A DNA stretch of 64,000 nt from Lucinisca nassula (Eukaryota; Mollusca; Bivalvia; Lucinida; Lucinidae), in the NCBI GenBank assembly GCA_963580285.1, contig OY757011.1:161621908-161685907 (forward strand), written 5' to 3'. The notes below the pieces were generated by a model. That model was given only the letters and a program-made list of their open reading frames with translations, was not told the DNA's origin and made no database searches. Positions 1-8,259 of the stretch are shown one piece after another (the first letter of the stretch is position 1; every line of letters starts with the position of its first letter). The position numbers were made by a program, and so were the translations under genes.

Positions 1-273
1 ACGCCGAATTGAGTTTTCAGGACTGTCTTGCATAAGTTCTTGAAGCGTGCTCACATTTTCATCACTTCTACTGGTCTTCGGCCGTCCCGACTTTTGCGCG
101 TCTTTCACCGATCCCGTTTCTTCAAATTTTCTGATAGTCTTGTAGATATTTAGTCGACTTACAGTATCACCATTAAATGAATATTTAAATTTTCTTTGAA
201 CATCTGTAGCGCTTTTAGTTTCGTAAAAGTTCTTTACAATGAAAATACGCTGGGCTAACGTCAAACGCGCCAT
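1..273 (-). CDS. Mariner-like transposase, N-terminal part (runs off window)
   Basis: An ATG at 273 opens 91 uninterrupted codons that continue past base 1. The start reads MARLTLAQRIFIVKNFYE and the segment later contains GSVKDAQKSGRPKTSRSDEN. This is the N-terminal helix-turn-helix pattern (DUF4817 type) of Tc1/mariner-related transposases, which bind the terminal repeats before the DDE/D domain cuts. The matching inverted terminus lies 170 bases upstream at 441-461. No frameshift or stop occurs in the visible part, so the copy may be fairly young, but the catalytic domain is outside the window. The family call rests on recognised sequence pattern only. Confidence 0.7.
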   Translation of the reverse strand, partial: MARLTLAQRIFIVKNFYETKSATDVQRKFKYSFNGDTVSRLNIYKTIRKFEETGSVKDAQKSGRPKTSRSDENVSTLQELMQDSPENSIRR

Positions 274-440
274 CTTGGAAAAAACAAGATTTTAAATGAC
301 GTCATTTTGCGACAACGTCAATTATTTTGGCGCGTTTTAATTATGTCGTATAAAAACTTTAGGATATGTGCGTTAATTTGGAATATTGTTCATCAAAATA
401 GCTTTAAAATTAAAAAAGTTATGACGGGTTAAAACTGTTA

Positions 441-463
441 ACTTACTTTTTGGACACCCTGTA
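441..463 (-). repeat. Terminal inverted repeat and TA site of the mariner-like element
   Basis: On the minus strand this reads TACAGGGTGTCCAAAAAGT, a typical mariner-type terminus beginning CAGGGTGTCC next to a TA target. It marks the 5' boundary of the transposase at 1-273. Bases 274-440 are its AT-rich leader. Confidence 0.6.
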
Positions 464-845
464 CATGTAGCTGGACTTTGTCTGCTGCGGTGTAGCCGGA
501 ACAAAAAAAAATATTACAGACTATAAGGAAATTCTTTGAAAAATCCTCTTTTTCCTAGATATGGGCTACTCTTAAGAAAAGAATTTGCTCTAAACAAATC
601 AATTTCTGTTATTCCTGAGATCACAAATTGACTCGCCCATTTTAAAGGGAATAGTGACAGTTCAATAGGTGTAAATGTCATTAATGACAATGTGTATCGC
701 ATTCAAAGACACTCTGCACACACTGACTTATTTATAGATCAAACGGTTCTGCACTGCATAAGTGATATTGCACGACCCGCAGAAAAAGCGACCGACTGAA
801 GTCGTTGATTTTCTAAGAGTGCCCTAAAATCACCGTGTCATTCTG
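464..845. other. No gene seen
   Basis: This is AT-rich sequence with short chance ORFs only. No recognisable repeat termini or coding pattern was found. Confidence 0.5.
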
Positions 846-1800
846 TCATTCTGTCAGTCTGTAACCCGTTTGTGAAAATTGGTGATAGTGACTAAACCTC
901 TTGGAATATTTAAACAATTTTTGGCATACTGATAGATATCAATGAGATCTAGCCAATTAACTTGCGAAATATTACATTCCATTTAGTATAGCCTCGCCGA
1001 GGCGAAAAATGTGAAAATTTTCGAACTGCGTTTTCTCGGAAACCGTTGGGCCGATTGAAGTCAAATTTCATATGGAGCCTCTATGGGAGGGGGAAACCAA
1101 AAGTTGCTCATGGGGTCCAGGTCACATGACCAAAATGGCCGCCAAGCCATATATGGTCTGTCTGTCTGTCCGTCCGTAACCCGTTTGTGAAAATTGGTGA
1201 TAGTGACTTAAGCGGTTGGAATATTTAAACAATTGTTTGCATACTGATAGATATCAATGAGATCTAACCAATGAACTTGCGAAATATTACATTCCATTTA
1301 GTATAGCCTCGCCGAGGCGAAAAATGTGAAAATTTTCGAACTGCTTCTCCTCGGAAACCGTTGGGCTGATTGAAGTCAAATTTCATATGGAGCTTCTATG
1401 GTATGGGGAAACCAAAATTTGCTCATGGGGTCCAGGTCACATGACCAAAATGGCCGCCAAGCCATATATGGTAAAAACCCTTCAAAATAGTCTTTTCCAG
1501 AACCACTGGGCAGATTTCCACGAAACTTGATAAATAGCATCTGGGACGTAGGCCCATCATATATTGCTAAAATGGTGACCCTGGGTTGACCTTGACCTTC
1601 TTTGTGCCTAGGTCAAATTTTGGCACATATGCTTTTGTATTGGAAAAGTGAGAATGCATTTTATCCTGCAAACGATTCAGAATACAGTACTAGAGTATAA
1701 GATATATTTTTGCTCCTTACGATAAGGCGCATTTATTGGGGGAACTGTTTTAGGTCCAGGTCACATGACCAAAAATGGCCGCCATACCCATATGCGGTAA
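846..1800. repeat. 315-bp tandem duplication within a degenerate intergenic repeat
   Basis: The segment starting GTAACCCGTTTGTG at 861 recurs at 1176 with a 315-base period and only scattered differences. Both copies carry a CCTCGCCGAGGCG palindrome and the phrase GGTCCAGGTCACATGACC, which returns once more near 1752. A TCTGTCTGTCTGTCCGTCCG tract separates the copies. There is no coding potential. The style matches the arrays at 24, 26-28 and 54.6-55.1 kb. Confidence 0.7.
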
Positions 1801-2893
1801 CACTCATAAAGCTAAAAGCATCCGGCGGGTCGTGCACTTCAGCTGAAGCACTGGTTTATAACTTCTAATCACGTGCGGATTGACAGGGCCACATGAAAAA
1901 AAAACGTAGTTGTATAAAATATTGAACACAGCCTGATCCAGTGCATGGAATTCTTTCAGATAAAACAGTTCTAACACTGATAAATTTCCAATCTGATATT
2001 TTCTAATAATTCGAACACCCAAAAAATGACAATGTATTTGAATAGGTGTGTTTCGAAATACGGTAAAAATGGTAGACTAACTGCCACACCTGCCAGGTGT
2101 ATCCATTTCCCTAAAGATATTTTATTGTTGGAGTTGAAACGCTTATTTTTAGGTCTGTTTCGCTATTCAGACAGGCTGTTTCCTGTAATTGCAGTATAGT
2201 ATTGCATCATCGTTAAAGCTGATTGGTTGATCGCGTCACGTGCCCCTGCATCGAACAGTTACAATCTGGTCATTAGACCCGGTTTGCCCGCCTCATGGCG
2301 ACCAAACCAATAAAATTGTCACTTGGTGAAGTAAATCGGCGGTTTATGTTTTACGGCGACGCGCCAGCGGAAGTCAGAAATACATCAATGAACTGAAAAC
2401 TGTCAAGTGTACAGATTTGCAGGCCGATTTAATCTAGTATACTCTTTAAACCTGATTTAAACTACCAACTAGATGGAACATCTGACGCCTCATCAGTATT
2501 TTCAGTGCTTTGAATATTTCCAGTCATAGCTGGACTGCGGTTTGAGACGTTTCTTCTCTTTCAGCCAATCAGAAGTCGTCTGCTGCTGACTATATTGTGA
2601 AGAGACCTTCTTAATGATGAAGAAAGGTTCTTAACCATTAAGAAGAATTCTTAACACATACATCAGCCCAGATGCTTCTGAGTGACAAAAAAGCAATAAA
2701 ACTTTACCCTGTATACCTGACAGAGAATTTAAGAAAGGTGATTTTAATGTACATTGAATTATCTATGGTCTTCCATTTTTTTCTTGAATATCAAAAAGAA
2801 ATTAGCAGGAATAGATTGACGGACAGATCAATACAAAGCATACATATTCAAAGTCTTTATTGACTCAATAAATGAAAAAAAAGGTTTACTTAT
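1801..2893. other. No gene seen
   Basis: No ORF with family resemblance, no RNA gene and no clear repeat boundary was found in this kilobase. Short ORFs at 1804-2022 (-) and 2672-2863 (+) look random. Confidence 0.5.
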
Positions 2894-3103
2894 TTAACCA
2901 ATTTTGTACCAAATGGAATCATTCACCTTATATATAGCACAGGTTCATTTTAAAATTAATGTTGTCTGGTTGTGTTTTCTTCAAAATTTGCAAATCGGCT
3001 GAAGTGTAGGCCCTGATCAGATGCCGTGTTCTGTAGCGTCTGATCTGGGCCTGAACTGTTTGCCAATTAACCGATCAGGGGTTTCCAGTACAAAATGGGT
3101 TAA
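2894..3103. mobile_element. TTAA-flanked MITE
   Basis: The left end TTAACCAATTTTGTACC and the right end GTACAAAATGGGTTAA are imperfect inverted repeats, each ending in TTAA as in piggyBac-type insertions. A relative lies at 6319-6497. It has no coding capacity. Confidence 0.55.
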
Positions 3104-3284
3104 GGGGAATGGGCACACTTCCAAGGGAGGCTACAGTATGTCAGAATTGCAACACTTTTGTTCTTGTTTTGACAAATGTTTTATTATACAAAACAAAAGT
3201 TCCAGACCAGAACTTGTGAGTGAGACTAAGTCAAAAATAAAAAATAAAATGAATTTCATACCTGACAACAACCATTCCGCTTAA
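3100..3284. mobile_element. Second TTAA-flanked MITE, sharing the TTAA of its neighbour
   Basis: The ends TTAAGGGGAATGG and CCATTCCGCTTAA are inverted repeats. The same ends occur at 49439-49686. The left TTAA (3100-3103) is also the right TTAA of the previous MITE, suggesting successive insertion into the same site. Confidence 0.5.
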
Positions 3285-3307
3285 CCCCTTTTTTACTGTT
3301 CTTCGCA

Positions 3308-3412
3308 GGAATAGAAAACAATTGTGTTGCTGATGGTATTTCAAAATCTTGAGTCTCCTCCCATCTGACAAATTTTTCTTCAAGTTCAAATTTTAAACAA
3401 AAATAAAAAAAA
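3308..3412. repeat. About 100-bp direct repeat, left copy
   Basis: The stretch beginning AGAAAACAATTGTG and containing GCTGATGGTATTT and AAATCTTGAGTCTCC resembles 5151-5260. The two copies flank the MITE at 3413-5149. Confidence 0.5.
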
Positions 3413-3550
3413 CATCACGAAAACACGCCTATATACTTTTGATCCCCTTGAACCCCACTTTTATATAGTAAAACTGAGGTTAACAGGGGTAAATAAAAAT
3501 CAAAAATGAGTTCCCTTAAGAGCAATGAAAACATTCATAAGAAAGAAGAT

Positions 3551-3596
3551 GGGTCATACTACGTAGTTTCGGCTAATAAAGCCTCATCAGTGACCC
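3551..3596 (-). ncRNA. Hammerhead ribozyme (array 1, unit 1)
   Basis: Read on the minus strand: stem I GGGTCA (3596-3591), core CTGATGA (3590-3584), stem II GGCT/AGCC with a 5-base loop, core GAA, a short palindromic stem III (3567-3558), cleavage position A3557, then the stem I partner TGACCC (3556-3551). All conserved core positions are present. The tiny stem III suggests activity as a dimer. Confidence 0.85.
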
Positions 3597-3933
3597 TGTA
3601 ATGATCCGGCAAAGAAAGCCAGAGGAAACATACTGCAATTTAGCGAATTTCGAATAGGCAGTCGATTCAAAGACTGATATAAATCAAAATGGGGTCCAAA
3701 TAATTAAAAACCTGTCTAGAATATGAGTCTAAACCAATAAATTATTTCTGATTTCTCAGAATATTCACGCTGATCTAAAAGCACCAAAAGTAAAATATAA
3801 ACTGCACTATGGTTGATGTACGGGGAGACGTTTTACGGCCGCCACATGGCACAACACCAGCTGCAGTGAAGGCAAATAAAAATCAAAAATGAGTTCCCTT
3901 AAGAGCAATGAAAACATTCATAAGAAAGAAGAT

Positions 3934-3979
3934 GGGTCATACTACGTAGTTTCTGCTAATAAAGCCTCATCAGTGACCC
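3934..3979 (-). ncRNA. Hammerhead ribozyme (array 1, unit 2)
   Basis: Same layout as unit 1, but one base in the 3' side of stem II is changed (+ strand TTTCTGC instead of TTTCGGC). This removes the closing pair. The core is intact. Confidence 0.75.
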
Positions 3980-4316
3980 TGTAATGATCCGGCAAAGAAA
4001 GCCAGAGGAAACATACTGCAATTTAGCGAATTTCGAATAGGCAGTCGATTCAAAGACTGATATAAATCAAAATGGGGTCCAAATAATTAAAAACCTGTCT
4101 AGAATATGAGTCTAAACCAATAAATTATTTCTGATTTCTCAGAATATTCACGCTGATCTAAAAGCACCAAAAGTAAAATATAAACTGCACTATGGTTGAT
4201 GTACGGGGAGACGTTTTACGGCCGCCACACGGCACAACACCAGCTGCAGTGAAGGCAAATAAAAATCAAAAATGAGTTCCCTTAAGAGCAATGAAAACAT
4301 TCATAAGAAAGAAGAT

Positions 4317-4362
4317 GGGTCATACTACGTAGTTTCGGCTAATAAAGCCTCATCAGTGACCC
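4317..4362 (-). ncRNA. Hammerhead ribozyme (array 1, unit 3)
   Basis: Identical to unit 1 in core, stem I and stem II. Confidence 0.85.
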
Positions 4363-4699
4363 TGTAATGATCCGGCAAAGAAAGCCAGAGGAAACATACT
4401 GCAATTTAGCGAATTTCGAATAGGCAGTCGATTCAAAGACTGATATAAATCAAAATGGGGTCCAAATAATTAAAAACCTGTCTAGAATATGAGTCTAAAC
4501 CAATAAATTATTTCCGATTTCTCAGAATATTCACGCTGATCTAAAAGCACCAAAAGTAAAATATAAACTGCACTATGGTTGATGTACGGGGAGACGTTTT
4601 ACGGCCGCCACACGGCACAACACCAGCTGCAGTGAAGGCAAATAAAAATCAAAAATGAGTTCCCTTAAGAGCAATGAAAACATTCATAAGAAAGAAGAT

Positions 4700-4745
4700 G
4701 GGTCATACTACGTAGTTTCGGCTAATAAAGCCTCATCAGTGACCC
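4700..4745 (-). ncRNA. Hammerhead ribozyme (array 1, unit 4)
   Basis: Identical to unit 1 in core, stem I and stem II. Confidence 0.85.
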
Positions 4746-5150
4746 TGTAATGATCCGGCAAAGAAAGCCAGAGGAAACATACTGCAATTTAGCGAATTTC
4801 GAATAGGCAGTCGATTCAAAGACTGATATAAATCAAAATGGGGTCCAAATAATTAAAAACCTGTCTAGAATATGAGTCTAAACCAATAAATTATTTCTGA
4901 TTTCTCAGAATATTCACGCTGATCTAAAAGCACCAAAAGTAAAATATAAACCTTATTTTTCTTATTTCTGTTCTAAAATATAGATTGTGGGTACTCGTTA
5001 GAACCGCCTCGATGAGGCGGTTCTAACGAGTGCCACAATCTATATTATTGGGCAGAAATAAGAAAAATATCACAATTTTTCATCATGAAATTTTCATTTT
5101 TTCGGCGATAAAGGTGGCAATGTATTTGTATAGGCGAGTTTGCGTAATGA

Positions 5151-5260
5151 GAAAACAGTTGTGATGCTGATGGTATTTTAAAAATCTTGAGACCCAGATT
5201 GAGTCTCCCCATCTCACATTTTTTTCTTCAATTTCAAATTTAAAAAGAAAAAGAAAAAAC
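5151..5260. repeat. About 100-bp direct repeat, right copy
   Basis: Resembles 3308-3412, on the other side of the split MITE. This suggests a local duplication. Confidence 0.5.
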
Positions 5261-5336
5261 AAAATACACACTCTGATGGTAACTTCTCAGTGAAGTGCAG
5301 CTAAGTGATTTAATGAAAGTATTTCAGGTCCAAATA

Positions 5337-5621
5337 CATTACGCAAACACGCCTATACGTACATGTATACATTGCCACTTTTATCGCCGAAAAAATGAAA
5401 ATGTTATAATGAAAAATTGTGATATTTTTCTTATTTCTGCTCCAAATATAGATTGTGGGCACTCATTAGAACCGCCTCATCGATGGGGTTCTAACGAGTA
5501 CCAACAATCTATATTTTAGAGCAGAAATTAGAAAAATAAGGTATACCCCCGGAAACCCCAGTTTTACTATATAAAAGTGGGGTTCAAGGGGGTCAAAATC
5601 ATAAGGCGTGTTTTCCTGATG
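5337..5621. mobile_element. Palindromic MITE, subfamily A
   Basis: Starts CATTACGCAAACACGCC and ends GGCGTGTTTTCCTGATG. It has a degenerate central palindrome around 5464-5500 and the CCCAGTTTTACTATATAAA hairpin arm. An (AAT)n tract follows directly. Confidence 0.7.
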
Positions 5622-5732
5622 ATAATAATAATAATAATAATAATAATGATAATGTTTTGATCAAAATTAATGTGATCTCAAGAGACCACCAATGGACATA
5701 ATTCAAGAAAATTGGCAGCTGCAGTCTAAATA

Positions 5733-6036
5733 CGACCCCCGCCCTTCGGGGCCTGAAGATATATATATGAGTTGCATGATGCTTCCACGCAGACCTCAAA
5801 CCGACCCGCACACGAGTACTGGTAAACCGCTTAGAGGATCTAAGCCTGCCCAGGCAAAGCGGTTCGAGTCGGCCCGTCCATGCTTATAAACCCTATTGGT
5901 TTCATTGGGTGGCACGGCTTGAGATGTCATTTCATCTCAATGTCGGGTAAAAGTCCCACAAAATTTGAAGCAACGTCTCCAAAATGACCTTTACAGTGTT
6001 GACGGGGACGTTAAACCTCAAATCAAACAAACAAAA
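5733..6036 (+). mobile_element. tRNA-headed SINE, family 1
   Basis: The head CCCCCGCCCTTCGGGGCC is followed by an A-box-like region and a B box GGTTCGAGTC (about 5860). The tail is GACGTTAAACCTCAAATC(AAAC)n. A perfect 12-bp target duplication GCAGTCTAAATA flanks it at 5721-5732 and 6037-6048, showing LINE-type insertion. Confidence 0.85.
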
Positions 6037-6047
6037 GCAGTCTAAAT

Positions 6048-6142
6048 AGGTTAGAAGTCATGAAGAGATTTCTTCACAGTAAGAATCAGCTTCGCTTCGC
6101 TGATTCTTACCTGTGAAGAAATCTCTTCATGACTTCTAACCT
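6048..6142. repeat. Near-perfect long inverted repeat (hairpin)
   Basis: AGGTTAGAAGTCATGAAGAG at the left returns inverted at the right end. The arms of about 43 bases differ by one inserted base and enclose a TTCGCTTC loop. It begins exactly at the SINE's downstream target duplication. Confidence 0.8.
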
Positions 6143-6318
6143 ATACTTATTATCCAAATATGGTTAGGATCCATTCGATTGCGCCATTTGGTTGTCGGGA
6201 CTGAGGCCTTGACACATTGGAACAGCCGGCCCAGTTGCGGCTGTCTTCGCCGCCTTGATGTAATCGTACTTGTAGTTAATGTTTATTATGCGGCTTTCAA
6301 GAGCACCAACAACTTATG

Positions 6319-6497
6319 TTAACCCTTTTTGTACCAAATGGATTCTTCCTCCTTATATATACTAGAAGTCCATTCAAAATCAAGGGGTGGCAGGTTGTGT
6401 TTTCTTCAAAATTTATTTGGAAAATGGCTTAATTTTTCGTAAACAGTGTAGACCCTGCCAATTACCCGTCTGGGGGTTTTGATACAAAATGAGTTAA
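6319..6497. mobile_element. TTAA-flanked MITE
   Basis: TTAACCCTTTTTGTACC at the left and ATACAAAATGAGTTAA at the right are inverted ends flanked by TTAA. It is related to 2894-3103. Confidence 0.55.
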
Positions 6498-6513
6498 GAG
6501 TATAAATACAAAA

Positions 6514-6660
6514 GAACGTTGAGGCGGTTCTAACGAGTACCCATAACCTATGTCTTGGCGCAGAAATGAGCAATAATAGATAACCACGTAAACCCCAGTA
6601 CTCTATATATAAAGTGGGGTTTATGGGGTATTCATTTCACGGGCTTGTTCACCTGATGAT
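6514..6660. mobile_element. Palindromic MITE, subfamily B, right half only
   Basis: Retains one palindrome arm (GAGGCGGTTCTAACGAG), the GTAAACCCCAGT...GTGGGGTTT hairpin and the end TTCACGGGCTTGTTCACCTGATG. The left half is missing. Confidence 0.6.
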
Positions 6661-7080
6661 GAGTGATATATGCCTAGTCTCCCATTTTTGAGACACTGGC
6701 AAACAGTTTAGATCCAGACCAGACGTAGAAGGACCCGCAGCGTCTGATCTGTGTCGAACATTTGCTTGAAGTACGGATACCTTCGCAAAACTTGCCACAA
6801 AAAAAAACTTGGTCCTTATAATTTGAAAGATTTTTCTTTTCATGTCTGGGTTGGTTAATAAGAAAAAATACCGTTTACGGATGAATGGTTGTGACGGTTG
6901 TTTTATTTAAACACCGTGGTTAAACCTTTCGTCTAATAAAGGCTAATTCAGTAAAAATAAAATATGTATTAAATATGGTAAAACTACAATCTATAGTGGG
7001 CCTTTAAGAAATATAAGAGTATTAATCATTTGAATTGAATTAAATGTCTTCCCTATTTCACGTTAAATATTTTCATGTAT
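6661..7080. other. No gene seen
   Basis: AT-rich flank of the LTR retrotransposon. A fragment near 6700-6780 with GATCCAGACCAGACG resembles the interior of the TTAA MITEs. Confidence 0.45.
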
Positions 7081-7084
7081 ATGG
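7081..7084. repeat. Target site duplication, left (ATGG)
   Basis: ATGG directly before the 5' LTR matches ATGG at 19065-19068 directly after the 3' LTR. A 4-bp duplication fits a Ty3-type integrase. Confidence 0.8.
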
Positions 7085-7311
7085 TGATACGCCTGCAGGC
7101 TACTACCAGTGGATGAACAACAACAACAACCACTCGGATGGTTCCGGTGAACTTCGGATGGCTACGGATGTCTACGTCAGACGAACTACGTCATCTGCAT
7201 GATTTTTCCCTGTCCATCAGCGTGGCTCGCTCTCTTTGCCTTTGGACTCCAAACTAGACGGACGTGCTTCACCACAGCCACCTCTCAGAGTGGTAAGTCC
7301 CATTTACATCA
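7085..7311 (+). repeat. 5' LTR (227 bp)
   Basis: Starts TGATACGCC and ends TTACATCA, with TGAT/ATCA as terminal inverted bases. It matches 18838-19064 at every base I compared. It contains spaced CGGATG motifs (7135-7170) that could be enhancer-like. No clear TATA box or AATAAA was seen. Confidence 0.93.
7291..7299 (+). promoter_or_regulatory. Consensus splice donor at the end of the 5' LTR
   Basis: TG|GTAAGT at 7291-7298 matches the 5' splice consensus fully. It lies in the transcribed end of the LTR, upstream of the primer site. Spliced RNAs would therefore lose the primer site and leader, as retroviral subgenomic RNAs do. Use is inferred. Confidence 0.6.
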
Positions 7312-7313
7312 AA

Positions 7314-7326
7314 TGGCGACGAGGAT
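7314..7326 (+). promoter_or_regulatory. Primer binding site, tRNA-Ser type
   Basis: TGGCGACGAGGAT starts two bases after the LTR. It is complementary to the CCA-tailed 3' end of animal tRNA-Ser(GCT) (…ATCCTCGTCG plus CCA), a 13-base match recalled from the tRNA sequence. It would prime minus-strand synthesis. Confidence 0.75.
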
Positions 7327-8259
7327 AAAAAATGGTTAGCCGTTGTTAATTGTGCGTATTTGTTCTTCTTCTTCGATTGTTTTTGTTTATTTGTTTTAGT
7401 CCCATTTTCGGGCTTTGCTGATTGAATTTTCAGCGAGGTGCGGAAATGAGAATTTGTGAAATTATGCGTCGGAATGTAACATAAACTGTCTGTTGTTTCT
7501 AAAATTCTGTTTCTATATTTTTTTGTAATACCGCGTGCAATTATTTTGATACAGTTCTTGAATTTTGGTTATTTAGAAAATAATATTTCGTTGAAATAAA
7601 TTTTGGCTAGTCCGTGATTTGCACGTGTCCCCAAAAGTCGGCCATTTGCAATTTCATCACAAATTGGCGCAACAATGAAATCTTGAAGGTAAATTTGACA
7701 AAATTAACTATTTTTTTTTGTTTTTTTTTAGGTTTCAGGGAATTTATAGTAAGGGAGAAGTACGGCGCATGGCTTTCGCGGGTTCTAGGGACTAATTGTG
7801 TAATTTTGCGTGGTGAATTGCTTTCGGGGATTTCTGCAAAGAAATTCCTGGTAGAAAATTCAACATGTCGAAATAAATTTTTTGTGTTCTTTTTTGTTTG
7901 TCTTGTTTATTCTCGTCGTACCCCCACGTCCACCATGCCATATTAAATGCCCACAATACCAATATTTCTTGTTGCTTTCTTAAAATGAAAGTCCTGTATT
8001 TTTTGTTTGTGTGAATTGTGGTTTTGTGTCCCTGTCAACACTATATGGGTTTTTGTGGTCATGAAATGCCAACATTTCTTATCATTTTCTTAAAATGACA
8101 ACCCTGTATTTTTTCTTTGTGTGAATTGTGGTTTTGTGTCCCCGTCAACACTACATAGGTTATTATGGAGAGTTTATTAACATTTTTGTGATTTTTCTCC
8201 AGTATTGAGATATATTTTGATTTCTATGTTGAATTGTATTTTCTTACATTTTTGCAACA
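7327..8259 (+). other. Long retrotransposon leader with intron-like features
   Basis: This 930-base leader holds GAAGGTAAAT (7685), T-rich tracts ending in TTTAG (7731), and GATTTTTCTCCAG (8190-8202). The last is a good splice acceptor 57 bases before the gag ATG. An ORF at 7614-7946 has no family resemblance. A leader intron from 7293 to 8202 is possible but unproven. Confidence 0.45.
7948..8167 (+). repeat. 110-bp imperfect tandem duplication in the leader
   Basis: TTTGTGTGAATTGTGGTTTT occurs near 8006 and again 110 bases later, with the surrounding CTTAAAATGA...CCTGTATTTTTT and GTCAACACTA also repeated. Confidence 0.75.

Larger units (their letters stand above)
3491..4950 (-). repeat. Retrozyme-like array 1: 3.8 units of 383 bp
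   Basis: The phrase AAATAAAAATCAAAAATGAG begins units at 3491, 3874, 4257 and 4640, exactly 383 bases apart, with near identity. Each unit holds a hammerhead ribozyme core on the minus strand. Tandem units of a few hundred bases with one type I hammerhead each, and no ORF, are the hallmark of retrozymes, non-autonomous elements that go through self-cleaved circular RNA. The last unit stops before its GCACTATGGTTGATG segment. Array 2 at 37965-39213 is a diverged relative. Confidence 0.8.
3413..5149. mobile_element. Palindromic MITE, subfamily A, split by a ribozyme-repeat array
   Basis: The left part (3413-3493) starts CATCACGAAAACACGCC. The right part (4951-5149) has the central palindrome CGTTAGAACCGCCTC / GAGGCGGTTCTAACG and ends GTTTGCGTAATG. 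Together they reconstitute a normal copy of about 280 bp. Between them sits the 383-bp repeat array, bounded by TAAA at 3490-3493 and 4947-4950. Confidence 0.75.

Noticed and set aside
3491..4950. CRISPR or satellite array
   Set aside because: Units are long, directly repeated without spacers, and carry ribozyme cores. The short array with insertion boundaries is not a satellite block.
7080..7084. 5-bp target duplication for the LTR element
   Set aside because: TATGG and ATGGT do not match. Only the 4-bp ATGG is exact.
7614..7946. 110-codon ORF in the retrotransposon leader
   Set aside because: It runs through T-rich, intron-like sequence with repeated splice signals. Low-complexity phenylalanine runs and no family match.
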